Assembly: GCA_003164825.1 (NCBI GenBank)
Contig: PLUH01000090.1
Span: 25,228-44,309 of the forward strand
Source of the DNA: Hyphomicrobiales bacterium
Lineage (GTDB): Bacteria; Pseudomonadota; Alphaproteobacteria; Rhizobiales; Beijerinckiaceae
Direction of reading: 5' to 3'
DNA length: 19,082 nucleotides
Below are positions 1 through 7,121 of the stretch, piece after piece; position 1 is the stretch's first letter, and the number at the start of each line of letters is the position of its first letter. The notes under the pieces are model-generated. The model made no database searches and was not told where the DNA came from. It saw only the letters and a program-made list of their open reading frames with translations. The position numbers and the translations under genes were made by a program.

Positions 1-608
1 TCGCCGAACGCCAGCGGCGTCGCCGCCGCGCCCATCAGCCGCAGGCATTCGGTGATGATCTTGTTTGGCAATGTCCGGATCCGCTTGCCGGCCAGGTCCG
101 CGGGCGCGTTGACCGGTGACTTGCAGAGCACGCTGCGGGAGCCGAAATTATAGGCCCAGCCGATGATATCCACATTGGCGCCGCTTTTGAGCGCCTGCTC
201 GAACGGTTTGGCCGCGCCGCCGTCCAGCGCTTTGGTCTGCTGGGGGAAGCTCTCGAACAGATAGCCGAGATCGAGGAGCCCGATCAGGGGCACGACATTG
301 GCCCAGATCGAGGTGCCGGTGACCATGAGGTCGATGACGCCGAGACTGACCGAGTTGACGACGTCGATCTCCTGGCCGAGCTGGTTGTCGGGAAAGAACT
401 GGACGTCGATCCGATCGGCGAGGCCGTCGGCCGCCAGGCGCTTGAGGAGATTGTCGTAGTAAACCCGGCCGTTGGCGAACTGCGGGTTGTTCGGCAGCGA
501 CGACGAGAGGCGCAACGTCATCGGCGCCGCCCGGGCGGCGCGCACGACCGCCGGCGCGAGCGCCATGCCAATGAGCAAGGATCGGCGATTCACCCGCTTG
601 CCCTTCAT
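1..608 (-). CDS. TRAP transporter solute-binding protein, DctP family (partial, C-terminus cut by window edge)
   Basis: Periplasmic binding protein of a TRAP importer, a family that usually binds carboxylates and feeds a DctQ/DctM membrane pair. The frame is open from an ATG at 608 to the window edge (202 codons), so only the N-terminal half or slightly more is visible. An SD-like GGGAGGA lies a few bases upstream. The N-terminus has a twin-arginine-like NRRSLL followed by a hydrophobic stretch ending ARAAP at about residue 29. DctP hallmarks follow: FFPDNQLGQ near 71-79, the GVIDLMVTG stretch near 90-98, and GKRIRTLP near 174-181, whose second Arg (178) matches the carboxylate-clamp Arg of the family. 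It is the last minus-strand gene seen, 116 bp after the ABC ATPase. Its membrane partners may lie beyond the edge. The ligand is unknown; the nearby 3-hydroxybenzoate hydroxylase makes an aromatic acid possible. Confidence 0.9.
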   Translation of the reverse strand, partial: MKGKRVNRRSLLIGMALAPAVVRAARAAPMTLRLSSSLPNNPQFANGRVYYDNLLKRLAADGLADRIDVQFFPDNQLGQEIDVVNSVSLGVIDLMVTGTSIWANVVPLIGLLDLGYLFESFPQQTKALDGGAAKPFEQALKSGANVDIIGWAYNFGSRSVLCKSPVNAPADLAGKRIRTLPNKIITECLRLMGAAATPLAFG

Positions 609-724
609 GGCGAAATCCTCCCGCTCGCGCCTTCACCGGCGTTCGTTCACTCGAGCCTTCGCCACATTAATCCGGTTACCTGACAACCCGCAAGGCTCGT
701 GACTCGGTTAAAGCGCGACCTGCG

Positions 725-1795
725 CTAGTTGGCCGCTAGGGCGTGTCCGGTTTGCGCATCAAAGAAGTGCAAAGGCCCTTCGAGCGTCAGCGCGATGCTG
801 TCCCCGGGGCGGTCGTTCAAGCGCTCGCGAAACACGCAGACGATATCCTGCCCGGCGAGCCTCGCGATCACCTGCGTTTCGTATCCGGTCGGCTCGACGA
901 CCATGACATGGGCGGGGATCGCGAGCGGCCCCCCGAGCGTCACGTGCTCGGGGCGGACGCCCATGACGATCTCCGAGCCGGCCCCAACAGGCGGCGCGGC
1001 GGCGAGCGGAATCTTGAACCCTGAGGCGGTCACAAGCGTCGGCCGCTCACCGCCTTCGAGACGCCCGCTGATGAAGTTCATAGCCGGCGAGCCGATGAAC
1101 CCGGCCACGAACAGGTTGGCCGGCGAGTCATAAAGGTCGAGCGGCGTGCCGATCTGCTCCACCTCTCCGTCGTGCAGGACGACGATCTTGTCGGCCATCG
1201 TCATCGCTTCGATCTGGTCATGGGTGACGTAGATCGTCGTTGACGCCAGCCGTTGCTGCAACGCCTTGATCTCCGCCCGCATCTGCACCCTGAGCTTGGC
1301 GTCGAGATTCGACAACGGCTCGTCGAACAGGAACACCGCCGGATCTCGTACGATCGCCCGCCCCATGGCGACCCGCTGCCGCTGGCCGCCCGACAATTGG
1401 CGCGGATAGCGCTCGAGCAGCGGCTTGAGGCCCAGGATGTCGGCCGCCTTGTTGACCTTGTCGGCGATCTCGTCCTTCGGCCGCTTGGCCAGTTCGAGCG
1501 AGAAGCTCATGTTCTTCGCCACCGTCATCTGCGGGTAGAGCGCATAGTTCTGGAACACCATCGCGATGTCGCGCTCCTTGGGCGGCACGTCGTTGACGAT
1601 CCGCCCGTCGATGCGAAGCTCGCCGCTGGTGATCGACTCGAGGCCGGCGACCATGCGCAGAAGCGTCGACTTGCCGCATCCCGACGGCCCGACGAGAATC
1701 ACGAATTCGCCGTCCTCGACCCGGATCGAGACGCCGTGAATCACCTCGAAACTGCCGAAGCTCTTGCGCACGTTGGAAACTTCGACCGAAGCCAT
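725..1795 (-). CDS. ABC transporter ATP-binding protein, UgpC/MsmX/MalK type
   Basis: Cytoplasmic ATPase that drives a carbohydrate- or polyol-type (CUT1) ABC importer. From ATG 1795 it is 356 residues: Walker A GPSGCGKST at 36-44, Q-loop Gln 82, signature LSGGQ at 134-138, Walker B VFLFDE at 154-159, H-loop His 192, then a C-terminal TOBE/regulatory region, the usual length for the family. A second in-frame ATG at 1801 would add two residues. I prefer 1795 because MASVEV is the usual family start and the AGGA motif lies 9 nt before it, but only 3 nt before 1801. It follows the 2-hydroxyacid dehydrogenase after a 136-bp gap. No other permeases in the window lack an ATPase except those at 6244-8078, so it most likely powers them despite the 4.4-kb separation. 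The substrate is not readable from sequence. Confidence 0.95.
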   Translation of the reverse strand: MASVEVSNVRKSFGSFEVIHGVSIRVEDGEFVILVGPSGCGKSTLLRMVAGLESITSGELRIDGRIVNDVPPKERDIAMVFQNYALYPQMTVAKNMSFSLELAKRPKDEIADKVNKAADILGLKPLLERYPRQLSGGQRQRVAMGRAIVRDPAVFLFDEPLSNLDAKLRVQMRAEIKALQQRLASTTIYVTHDQIEAMTMADKIVVLHDGEVEQIGTPLDLYDSPANLFVAGFIGSPAMNFISGRLEGGERPTLVTASGFKIPLAAAPPVGAGSEIVMGVRPEHVTLGGPLAIPAHVMVVEPTGYETQVIARLAGQDIVCVFRERLNDRPGDSIALTLEGPLHFFDAQTGHALAAN

Positions 1796-1931
1796 GTCCA
1801 TTCGTCCTGTTGCGGTTCAAGCGTCGCCCTGACGCGCGGGCCGTGCGCCTTTTCTCGGCTATCGGCGGCCAAAAGAGAACCGCCGGATTTTTCGTGTCGC
1901 CGTGCGGGCAGCCAGCGAGCGCGGCCCGCCG

Positions 1932-2915
1932 TCACACCACCTGGTTTCTGAGCGCGGTTTCGCCGCGAAGGAGGCGCTCGATGTTGTCGACCAGAATGTC
2001 GACAACGTTCGTTTCGTATTGTCCTGTTTCGCCGGCGCTGTGGGGCGTGATCAGCACGTTCGGCAGCGCCCAGAATGGCGATTCGGGCGGCAGCGGCTCG
2101 TGATGGAAGCAGTCGAGCGCCGCTGCGCCGACGCGTCCGTCGGCGAGCGCCGCCAGAAGCGCCGCCTCGTCGACCACCTTGCCCCGCGCGACATTGATGA
2201 GGAGCGCACCCGGCTTCAGCGCATGGAGCGCCGCGGCGCCGATGAGGCCCTCGGTCTCAGGCGTCAGCGGACAGGTCAAGGCGACCACGTCAGCCTCGGC
2301 GAGCGCCCGCGCGAGGCCGGTCGGGTCGACGACCTCGTCGGCGGCGGCGGGCGCGGGCGTCGCCGTCCGGCGCACTCCGATCACGCGCATCTCGAAGGCC
2401 CGCGCCAGCCGGGCGAGGCGGGCGCCGATGCGGCCGAGGCCGACGACGATCAGGGTCTTGCCGCCGAGCTCCTGCTCGCGCAGCGGGCGGTCGCCGATCA
2501 TGCCGCGCCAGCGCCGCTCCCGCTGGTTGTCGCGCGCTTGGTGAAGCTGCCGGGTCAGAGCGAGGATGAGCGCCATCGCGTGCTCGGCAACCGCGCGTTC
2601 GTTCACGCCTTGCGCATTGGCCAGCCGAACGCCGGCCTTCGCGAACAGCGCCTTGTCATATTGATCCGTGCCGGCGCTGAACGATTGCACGAATCTGAGC
2701 TTCGGCGCGCTCGCCAGGAGCGTATTGCGCCACAGGCCCGACACTGCCAGCACGTCGGCCTCGCCCGCTCGCCGTTCCAGCTCTTCGAACGTCCGCACCT
2801 CGAAATGGGCCACGCCCGTCCGCCGTCCGGCGAATTCCTCCGCCGCCCGATAGGCGACATGGGCAAAGGCGATCCTAAGCGCGCCGCGGGACGGGAAAGC
2901 CGTATCGCTCACCAT
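1932..2915 (-). CDS. D-2-hydroxyacid dehydrogenase (NAD(P)-dependent)
   Basis: Cytoplasmic oxidoreductase of the D-isomer 2-hydroxyacid dehydrogenase family, which interconverts 2-keto acids and D-2-hydroxy acids (glyoxylate/hydroxypyruvate reductase and relatives). The 327 residues carry the Rossmann motif VGLGRIG at 158-164 and the full catalytic triad: Arg 244 in NVARG, Glu 273 in HHEPLPPE, His 292 in TPHSAGE. The ATG at 2915 is preceded only by a weak GGGG-like SD. It lies between the monooxygenase and the ABC ATPase on the same strand, but a 494-bp gap containing a palindrome separates it from the monooxygenase, so it probably has its own promoter. It might reduce a keto acid made from the imported substrate; the exact substrate cannot be assigned. 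Confidence 0.92.
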   Translation of the reverse strand: MVSDTAFPSRGALRIAFAHVAYRAAEEFAGRRTGVAHFEVRTFEELERRAGEADVLAVSGLWRNTLLASAPKLRFVQSFSAGTDQYDKALFAKAGVRLANAQGVNERAVAEHAMALILALTRQLHQARDNQRERRWRGMIGDRPLREQELGGKTLIVVGLGRIGARLARLARAFEMRVIGVRRTATPAPAAADEVVDPTGLARALAEADVVALTCPLTPETEGLIGAAALHALKPGALLINVARGKVVDEAALLAALADGRVGAAALDCFHHEPLPPESPFWALPNVLITPHSAGETGQYETNVVDILVDNIERLLRGETALRNQVV

Positions 2916-3409
2916 GTCCCCGCGCGCGAGCGCCCGCCGGGCTGCGCAATGCCCTCATCGCGAGCGAAGCCAAGCCATCCATTGATCGTAGGGCCGCGCC
3001 GGGGGCTCTGGATGGCCTCGCTTCGCTCGCAACGACGACGGCGCCCACATTCAACCGGAAAGCGGTCCAGGCTGGCGGTCGAGATCAGAATCGGCGCGAA
3101 GGCGATTTGGCGCAACGATTGTCCCTTCACTCACCGCTGGCTCGACCCGGCGCCAATCGCAATTGCTTGATCGCGGGTCTGGGGTTGTAGGGTAATATGC
3201 GGACCATGAAAAGATTGGAATGGAGGAAACGCCTTTTGGCAGCCGGCTTCGTGTTCGAGCCAATGCCTATGATTGGACCGCGCTCGACATCGACGAAGTC
3301 GTCCCAGAGAGCGCAAACGACTTGCGTTTCGCGGCGCGCCACGCCGGAAAAGGTTCGAACTTCACCTGCTCTCCGACCGCTGTCCGGAGACGAGGCCGCG
3401 CGTTCATCG
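2916..3409. other. 494-bp intergenic region between monooxygenase and 2-hydroxyacid dehydrogenase
   Basis: This gap holds the palindromic repeat at 2960-3030. The remainder (3031-3409) has several short open frames on both strands. The best is a plus-strand frame at 3220-3420 (66 codons, starting MEETPFGS), which overlaps the 3' end of the monooxygenase gene. Its first half has plausible amino-acid composition but I recognise no family and there is no clear SD, so I do not call it a gene. The promoter of the 2-hydroxyacid dehydrogenase should lie in this region, but I see no convincing -35/-10 pair. Confidence 0.5.
2960..3030. repeat. Palindromic repeat (REP/BIME-like), 22-bp arms
   Basis: The left arm at 2960-2981 begins GCGAGCGAAGC. 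The right arm at 3009-3030 ends GCTTCGCTCGC and is its reverse complement with two mismatches over 22 bp. The loop is 27 bp and itself contains GC-rich self-complementary bits. Flanks (CTCATC before, AACGACG after) give a weak outer extension. From memory, elements of this form (GCGAGCGAAGC...GCTTCGCTCGCAA) are dispersed through Bradyrhizobium and Rhodopseudomonas intergenic DNA; I cannot search to confirm. It could fold in RNA from either strand. Confidence 0.8.
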
Positions 3410-5353
3410 CTACAACATGAATCCGTTGAAGAACGAGGCGAGCTCGGAATAGTCGTCGAGCGGAAGAACATGGGCGACATACTGGTCCGGCCGGACGACG
3501 ACCGCGCACCCCCTCGTTCGATCGATGCCCCTCAGGTCGAAAATATCGGCGCGGCTCTTCAAGTCAGGGCAGAACATCTTCTCATAGTCGCGGAGTCCAA
3601 AACGGCCCTTACGCGGCAGGAGGAGAGCGGGCATTGCTTCGATAGCCAGTTCGCGATGGCTCTGCTGGAATATCGCCCGGACATCGATTGCGGAGTCGAT
3701 ATCCGCTCCGGCCGGAGTGTGCCGCGTGACCGGAGAGCCAGGCGACTCGGCGAGAAACTCGCACAGCGCTCTGAGCCTCGAGGACGAAGCGGCGGGGTTT
3801 GCCGCATCGGCGAACGCGAATACCCGCCACCGGCCGTCCGCCTTGACGGTGTGGCCGAGGTGAACCGTCTTGGCGTCGGCGAGGCGGATCACCGGCGCCG
3901 AATGAAAGCGCATGCCGATCGTGAAGCCCTCGGCGAGATGCTGATAGATCGGCTTGCCGGAGATGATCGACGGGGCGTAGCGGGTTTCCGTTCCGGCGGT
4001 GAAGCGCGCCTGCTTGATGAAGTATCTTTGGAACTCCGCCGGATCGACGCCTTCGCGGTTGCCGTTGAAGGGATCTTTCGGCGGCGCGCTGAACATCCTG
4101 GCCCACTTGCGATCGAAGTCGATCAGCTCCTCGGCGACGCTCTGGCGTTCGACCGAATAGGTGCGCAGGATCTCGGGCGAGCATCGCCCACGCAGGACCG
4201 ACGCCAGTTTCCAGCCGAGGTTGAAGGCGTCCTGCATCGAGACGTTCATGCCCTGTCCGGCTTTGGGGCTGTGGGTATGGCAGGCGTCGCCGGCGATGAA
4301 CGCCCGCGGGAAGCTGTCTTGCGCTGGCTTCTTGGGCAAATTGTCGTACCTGTCGCATAGGCGCTGGCCGATCTCGTAGACCGACCACCACGCGATTTCC
4401 TGCACCTCCAGCGAATAGGGGTGCAGGATCCGCCGCGCCGCGGCAATCAAACGGTCGGGCGTGACGTTCAGGCTTGAGACCCTCTCATTCTCGTTGAGCT
4501 TTTCGAGTTCGATATAGAGGCGGACGAGATAGCCGCCTTCCCGCGGAATGATGAGGAGGTTGCCTTCGTTGGCCGACTGGATCGCCGACTTGAGGCGGAA
4601 GTCGGGGAAGTCGGTGATCCCCAGGACATCCATGACGCCCCAGACCTGGTTGGCCGAATCGCCGTGAAGCTCGAGCCCGAGCGATTTGCGCACGGCGCTC
4701 CGCGCGCCGTCGCAGCCGACCACGAACCGCGCCTTGACGGTCTCCGCCTGCCCTGCATGGGCGGGATCGACCCGTTTGAGCCTGACGGTCACGGGGTAGG
4801 CCGGCGCGCGGACGCCGTTGCCCGATGGCGGGACAATCGTGAGGTCGAGCAATTGGCGGGAATAGTCCGGCTCGAGCCGCGTCGGCGCGTTGCGCATGAC
4901 GTCGAGATAGAACTCATGCACGCGCGCCTGATTCAGGATAACGTGCGGGAATTCGCTGAGCCCGTCTTCGACATCCTGGATCCTGCCGCTGCGGACGATA
5001 TTCGCCCGCTCGTTGTCATCCGGCTTCCAGAACGACGTCTCGTTGACCCAATAGGCCTCCTTCATCACCCGCTCGCTGAAGCCGAACGCTTCGAACATCT
5101 CCATCGTCCGGCAAGCGACCCCGTCCGCCTGGCCGAGGAGCAACGGGCCCGGTTTCTGCTCGACGATCCGGGTTTTGATGTCGGGAAAGGCCGCCAGTTG
5201 CGCGGCAAGCGTGAGCCCCGCCGGCCCGCAGCCGACGATCAGCACGTCGACCTCCGCAGGTAGCGCGTCCACGCGCCGCGCCGCATCGCTCGGCTCGGCC
5301 GCTTCCGAGATTTCCGGATTGCCGGGCCTGAACCCGTTCAAATGGAATTGCAT
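3410..5353 (-). CDS. mobA: 3-hydroxybenzoate 4-monooxygenase-like FAD hydroxylase
   Basis: Class A flavin monooxygenase expected to hydroxylate 3-hydroxybenzoate to protocatechuate with NADPH and O2 in the cytoplasm. The 647 residues begin MQFHLNGFRPGNP, the same opening I recall for Comamonas testosteroni MobA, and similarity runs the whole length. FAD motifs: GCGPAG at 41-46, GCDGARS at 213-219, GDACHTHSPKAGQGMN at 355-370. His 137 (SEFPHV), Lys 255 (FRLKS) and Tyr 280 (VRLY) line up with residues reported around the Comamonas active site. The phenol-hydroxylase-type thioredoxin-like C-terminal domain fills roughly 440-647 and ends near the conserved VVVRPDQYVAHVLPL. A frameshifted DUF4242 gene lies 98 bp upstream. 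No protocatechuate dioxygenase genes are in the window. A different hydroxylated aromatic acid remains possible. Confidence 0.93.
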   Translation of the reverse strand: MQFHLNGFRPGNPEISEAAEPSDAARRVDALPAEVDVLIVGCGPAGLTLAAQLAAFPDIKTRIVEQKPGPLLLGQADGVACRTMEMFEAFGFSERVMKEAYWVNETSFWKPDDNERANIVRSGRIQDVEDGLSEFPHVILNQARVHEFYLDVMRNAPTRLEPDYSRQLLDLTIVPPSGNGVRAPAYPVTVRLKRVDPAHAGQAETVKARFVVGCDGARSAVRKSLGLELHGDSANQVWGVMDVLGITDFPDFRLKSAIQSANEGNLLIIPREGGYLVRLYIELEKLNENERVSSLNVTPDRLIAAARRILHPYSLEVQEIAWWSVYEIGQRLCDRYDNLPKKPAQDSFPRAFIAGDACHTHSPKAGQGMNVSMQDAFNLGWKLASVLRGRCSPEILRTYSVERQSVAEELIDFDRKWARMFSAPPKDPFNGNREGVDPAEFQRYFIKQARFTAGTETRYAPSIISGKPIYQHLAEGFTIGMRFHSAPVIRLADAKTVHLGHTVKADGRWRVFAFADAANPAASSSRLRALCEFLAESPGSPVTRHTPAGADIDSAIDVRAIFQQSHRELAIEAMPALLLPRKGRFGLRDYEKMFCPDLKSRADIFDLRGIDRTRGCAVVVRPDQYVAHVLPLDDYSELASFFNGFML

Positions 5354-5451
5354 GGCTTCTCAGCGGCTGCCGCCGAAGCGCGACCGGCAGCGGGCGTCCC
5401 ATATCCGACAGAGTTGGCGCGCCTGCAGAGGCTTGAACTCCAAATGGATCG

Positions 5452-5758
5452 TTAAGAAACCTGATGGACGGCGCTCTTGTCGGGATGCGCTCGCAGCGCC
5501 GCGATCGCTGCGGCGTCAGGTCCCATTTCGCTGACCTCGATAATTGCATCGACCGGAATGCCAACACGCTGCGCCGCGGCTCGAATCGCTTCGGGACTTA
5601 CCGCTTCATAGAGGCAGAACGTCTTTCGCTTGTCGGCGCTGAGGAACGAACAGCCACTGCACCCCAATCTCGTCGTTGACCAGCTTGATCGCGGCCATCG
5701 ATTCATCATCCGTGGGCACGAGACCGGCGAAGGTTCGCTCGATCAAAAACAGGGGCAT
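5452..5758 (-). pseudogene. DUF4242-family small protein, reading frame broken by one frameshift
   Basis: Two overlapping frames together make one small protein of the DUF4242 family (about 90-100 residues, sometimes annotated as nickel-binding). The first frame starts at ATG 5758 with a strong AAGGAGG seven bases upstream and reads MPLFLIERTF ... GVQWLF. The second supplies SFLSADKRKTFCLYEA ... IPVDAIIEVSEM and stops at 5452. The join needs a one-base skip (or two missing bases) near 5647-5651, inside the usual W-L-x-S-[YF]-x-S-x-D-K block. Without the shift the product ends after about 50 residues. It may be a true pseudogene or an assembly error; programmed frameshifting is less likely as I see no slippery run. 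It sits 98 bp upstream of mobA in the same direction. Confidence 0.8.
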
Positions 5759-6243
5759 GATGGCCTCCTTGGCTGCGGGTCGCGCCCGGAGTGTTGGGCG
5801 CAATCGACAATTTCGTCAATCTGGACGGCGCGCGAGCCGCCTGGGGATTGGTACTGATAGCCTCGACCTTGCGCGACTGCCCCAATCGAGGCAGCTTCGG
5901 CGCGACTTTGCCGTCGGGAAGTTGTCATACAGGCGCCCGTCACCCAGGCGGTGGTTTTCGCGCAGATGGCGGTTTTCACCCAGGCGGCGGTTATCGCGTG
6001 GGCGGGGGAGGGAACGGCGGCTATTACGGCCACAACCACGACTACGGCGGCTACGACGCCTGTGCGCTGAACCCGTTTTATCTGTTGAATCCCGGCTATC
6101 CGTATTCGTGTTAGCGGGCCGATCTTCTCCGCCCCAAGCGACGGCGCGGACGTCGCGAGCGTGACGGCTGCCGCGATCGGCGCCAGAAGCCGCCGCGCGA
6201 TGCGGCCAAATCTGCGAACGGCTGCTTTCGTCTCCGTCGGCGG
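5759..6243. other. 485-bp stretch between ABC permease and DUF4242 gene, apparently degraded
   Basis: It contains the Gly-rich plus-strand tail at 5926-6114. On the minus strand the frame of the upstream permease stays open after its TAG (6244-6246), all the way to 5743. Its first part (about 6118-6210) reads RRFGRIARRLLAPIAAAV, then LATSAPSLGAEK, which looks like an export signal with a cleavage site, but no ATG, GTG or TTG precedes it. I interpret this as the remains of one or two genes, not a working gene. I see no terminator with a T-run. Confidence 0.45.
5926..6114 (+). pseudogene. Gly/Tyr/His-rich tail, possible remnant of a secreted hypothetical protein
   Basis: A plus-strand frame reads HPGGGFRADGGFHPGGG, then a run rich in Gly, Tyr, His and Asn, and ends NPGYPYSC before a stop at 6112. 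The composition resembles the C-termini of short glycine-rich exported proteins, with an internal duplication (HPGGGF / HPGGGY). The frame stays open upstream to a GTG at 5791, but that part does not look like a signal peptide and no SD is visible, so the proper N-terminus seems absent. It lies on the opposite strand to its neighbours, within a stretch that looks eroded. It could also be chance. Confidence 0.3.
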
Positions 6244-7119
6244 CTATTCCTTCACCGCTCCGGTCAGACTCGAAACATAGTACTCGACGAAGAACGAATA
6301 CATGATCACCACCGGCAGCGAACCGAACAGCGCCGCCGCCATCAGCGAGCCCCAGTGATAGACGTCGCCCTCGACCAGTTCGGTGATGGCGCCGACCGGA
6401 ACCGTCTTGTTCTCCGACGACGAGATGAAGGTCAGCGCGTAGATGAATTCGTTCCACGACAGGGTGAAGGCGAAAATGCCGGCCGAGATCAGTCCGGGAA
6501 CCGCGAGCGGCAGGGTGATCTTCCACAGGATCTGCAGCCGCGTCGCGCCGTCGATCAGCGCGCATTCCTCGAGCTCGTAGGGGATGGTGCGGAAATAGCC
6601 CATGAGCAGCCAGGTGCAGAACGGAATGAGGAAGGTCGGATAGGTCAGGATCAGCGCCCAGTCACTGTCGAACAGGCCGAGCTTGAAGATGATCGCGGCG
6701 AGCGGAATGAACAGGATGCTCGGGGGCACGAGATAGGCGAGAAAAATGGCGAGTCCCACATAGCGGGCGCCGCTGAACCGCAGACGTTCGATCGCGTAAG
6801 CCGCGCAGACGCTGCAGATGAGCGATATCACCGTCGACGCGGCGGCGATGAGCATCGTGTTGATGAGCCAGTTCGGATAGCTCGTCTCGAAGAACAGCTT
6901 CTCGATATGCGCGAGCGTCGGGCTGTGGACCCAGAACGGATTGAAGCGCGCGTAGTCGTAGAGCTCGTCGTCCGGCTTCAAGGTCGTCGTCGTCATCCAG
7001 TAGAACGGAAACAGGAGGACGAATAGGAAGACGGCGAGCGGCAGGTAGAGCGTGACCACTCGTCTCGGCAGCCTCTCGAGATAGTCCATGCCTTCGGGCG
7101 CGCCCTTGCCGAGAGCCAT
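6244..7119 (-). CDS. ABC transporter permease, MalG/UgpE type (CUT1 family)
   Basis: Inner-membrane permease of a carbohydrate-type ABC importer, 291 residues from ATG 7119. About six hydrophobic helices are visible, the first at YLPLAVFLFVLLFPFYW. The EAA loop that docks on the ATPase reads YELEECALIDGATRLQILW with the conserved G near residue 200. The frame stays open 528 bp upstream of 7119, but that part overlaps permease 1 in another frame and is arginine-rich noise. ATG 7119 starts two bases after the permease 1 stop, as expected for translational coupling. It is the last intact gene of the kdgD-SBP-permease run; degraded DNA follows where an ATPase gene might be expected. Confidence 0.95.
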   Translation of the reverse strand: MALGKGAPEGMDYLERLPRRVVTLYLPLAVFLFVLLFPFYWMTTTTLKPDDELYDYARFNPFWVHSPTLAHIEKLFFETSYPNWLINTMLIAAASTVISLICSVCAAYAIERLRFSGARYVGLAIFLAYLVPPSILFIPLAAIIFKLGLFDSDWALILTYPTFLIPFCTWLLMGYFRTIPYELEECALIDGATRLQILWKITLPLAVPGLISAGIFAFTLSWNEFIYALTFISSSENKTVPVGAITELVEGDVYHWGSLMAAALFGSLPVVIMYSFFVEYYVSSLTGAVKE

Positions 7120-7121
7120 GG

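Noticed and set aside
1902..3170. Plus-strand open frame of 422 codons opposite the 2-hydroxyacid dehydrogenase
   Set aside because: Arg/Gly-rich composition with no motifs; it mirrors a gene with a full catalytic triad on the other strand. A GC-rich antisense shadow.
3220..3420. 66-codon plus-strand ORF beside mobA
   Set aside because: No clear SD, no recognisable family, and it overlaps the mobA 3' end; its composition alone is insufficient.
5743..6243. 166-codon minus-strand open frame after the permease stop as a real gene
   Set aside because: No ATG, GTG or TTG before its signal-like stretch, and its middle part is antisense to a Gly-rich tail; treated as decayed sequence.
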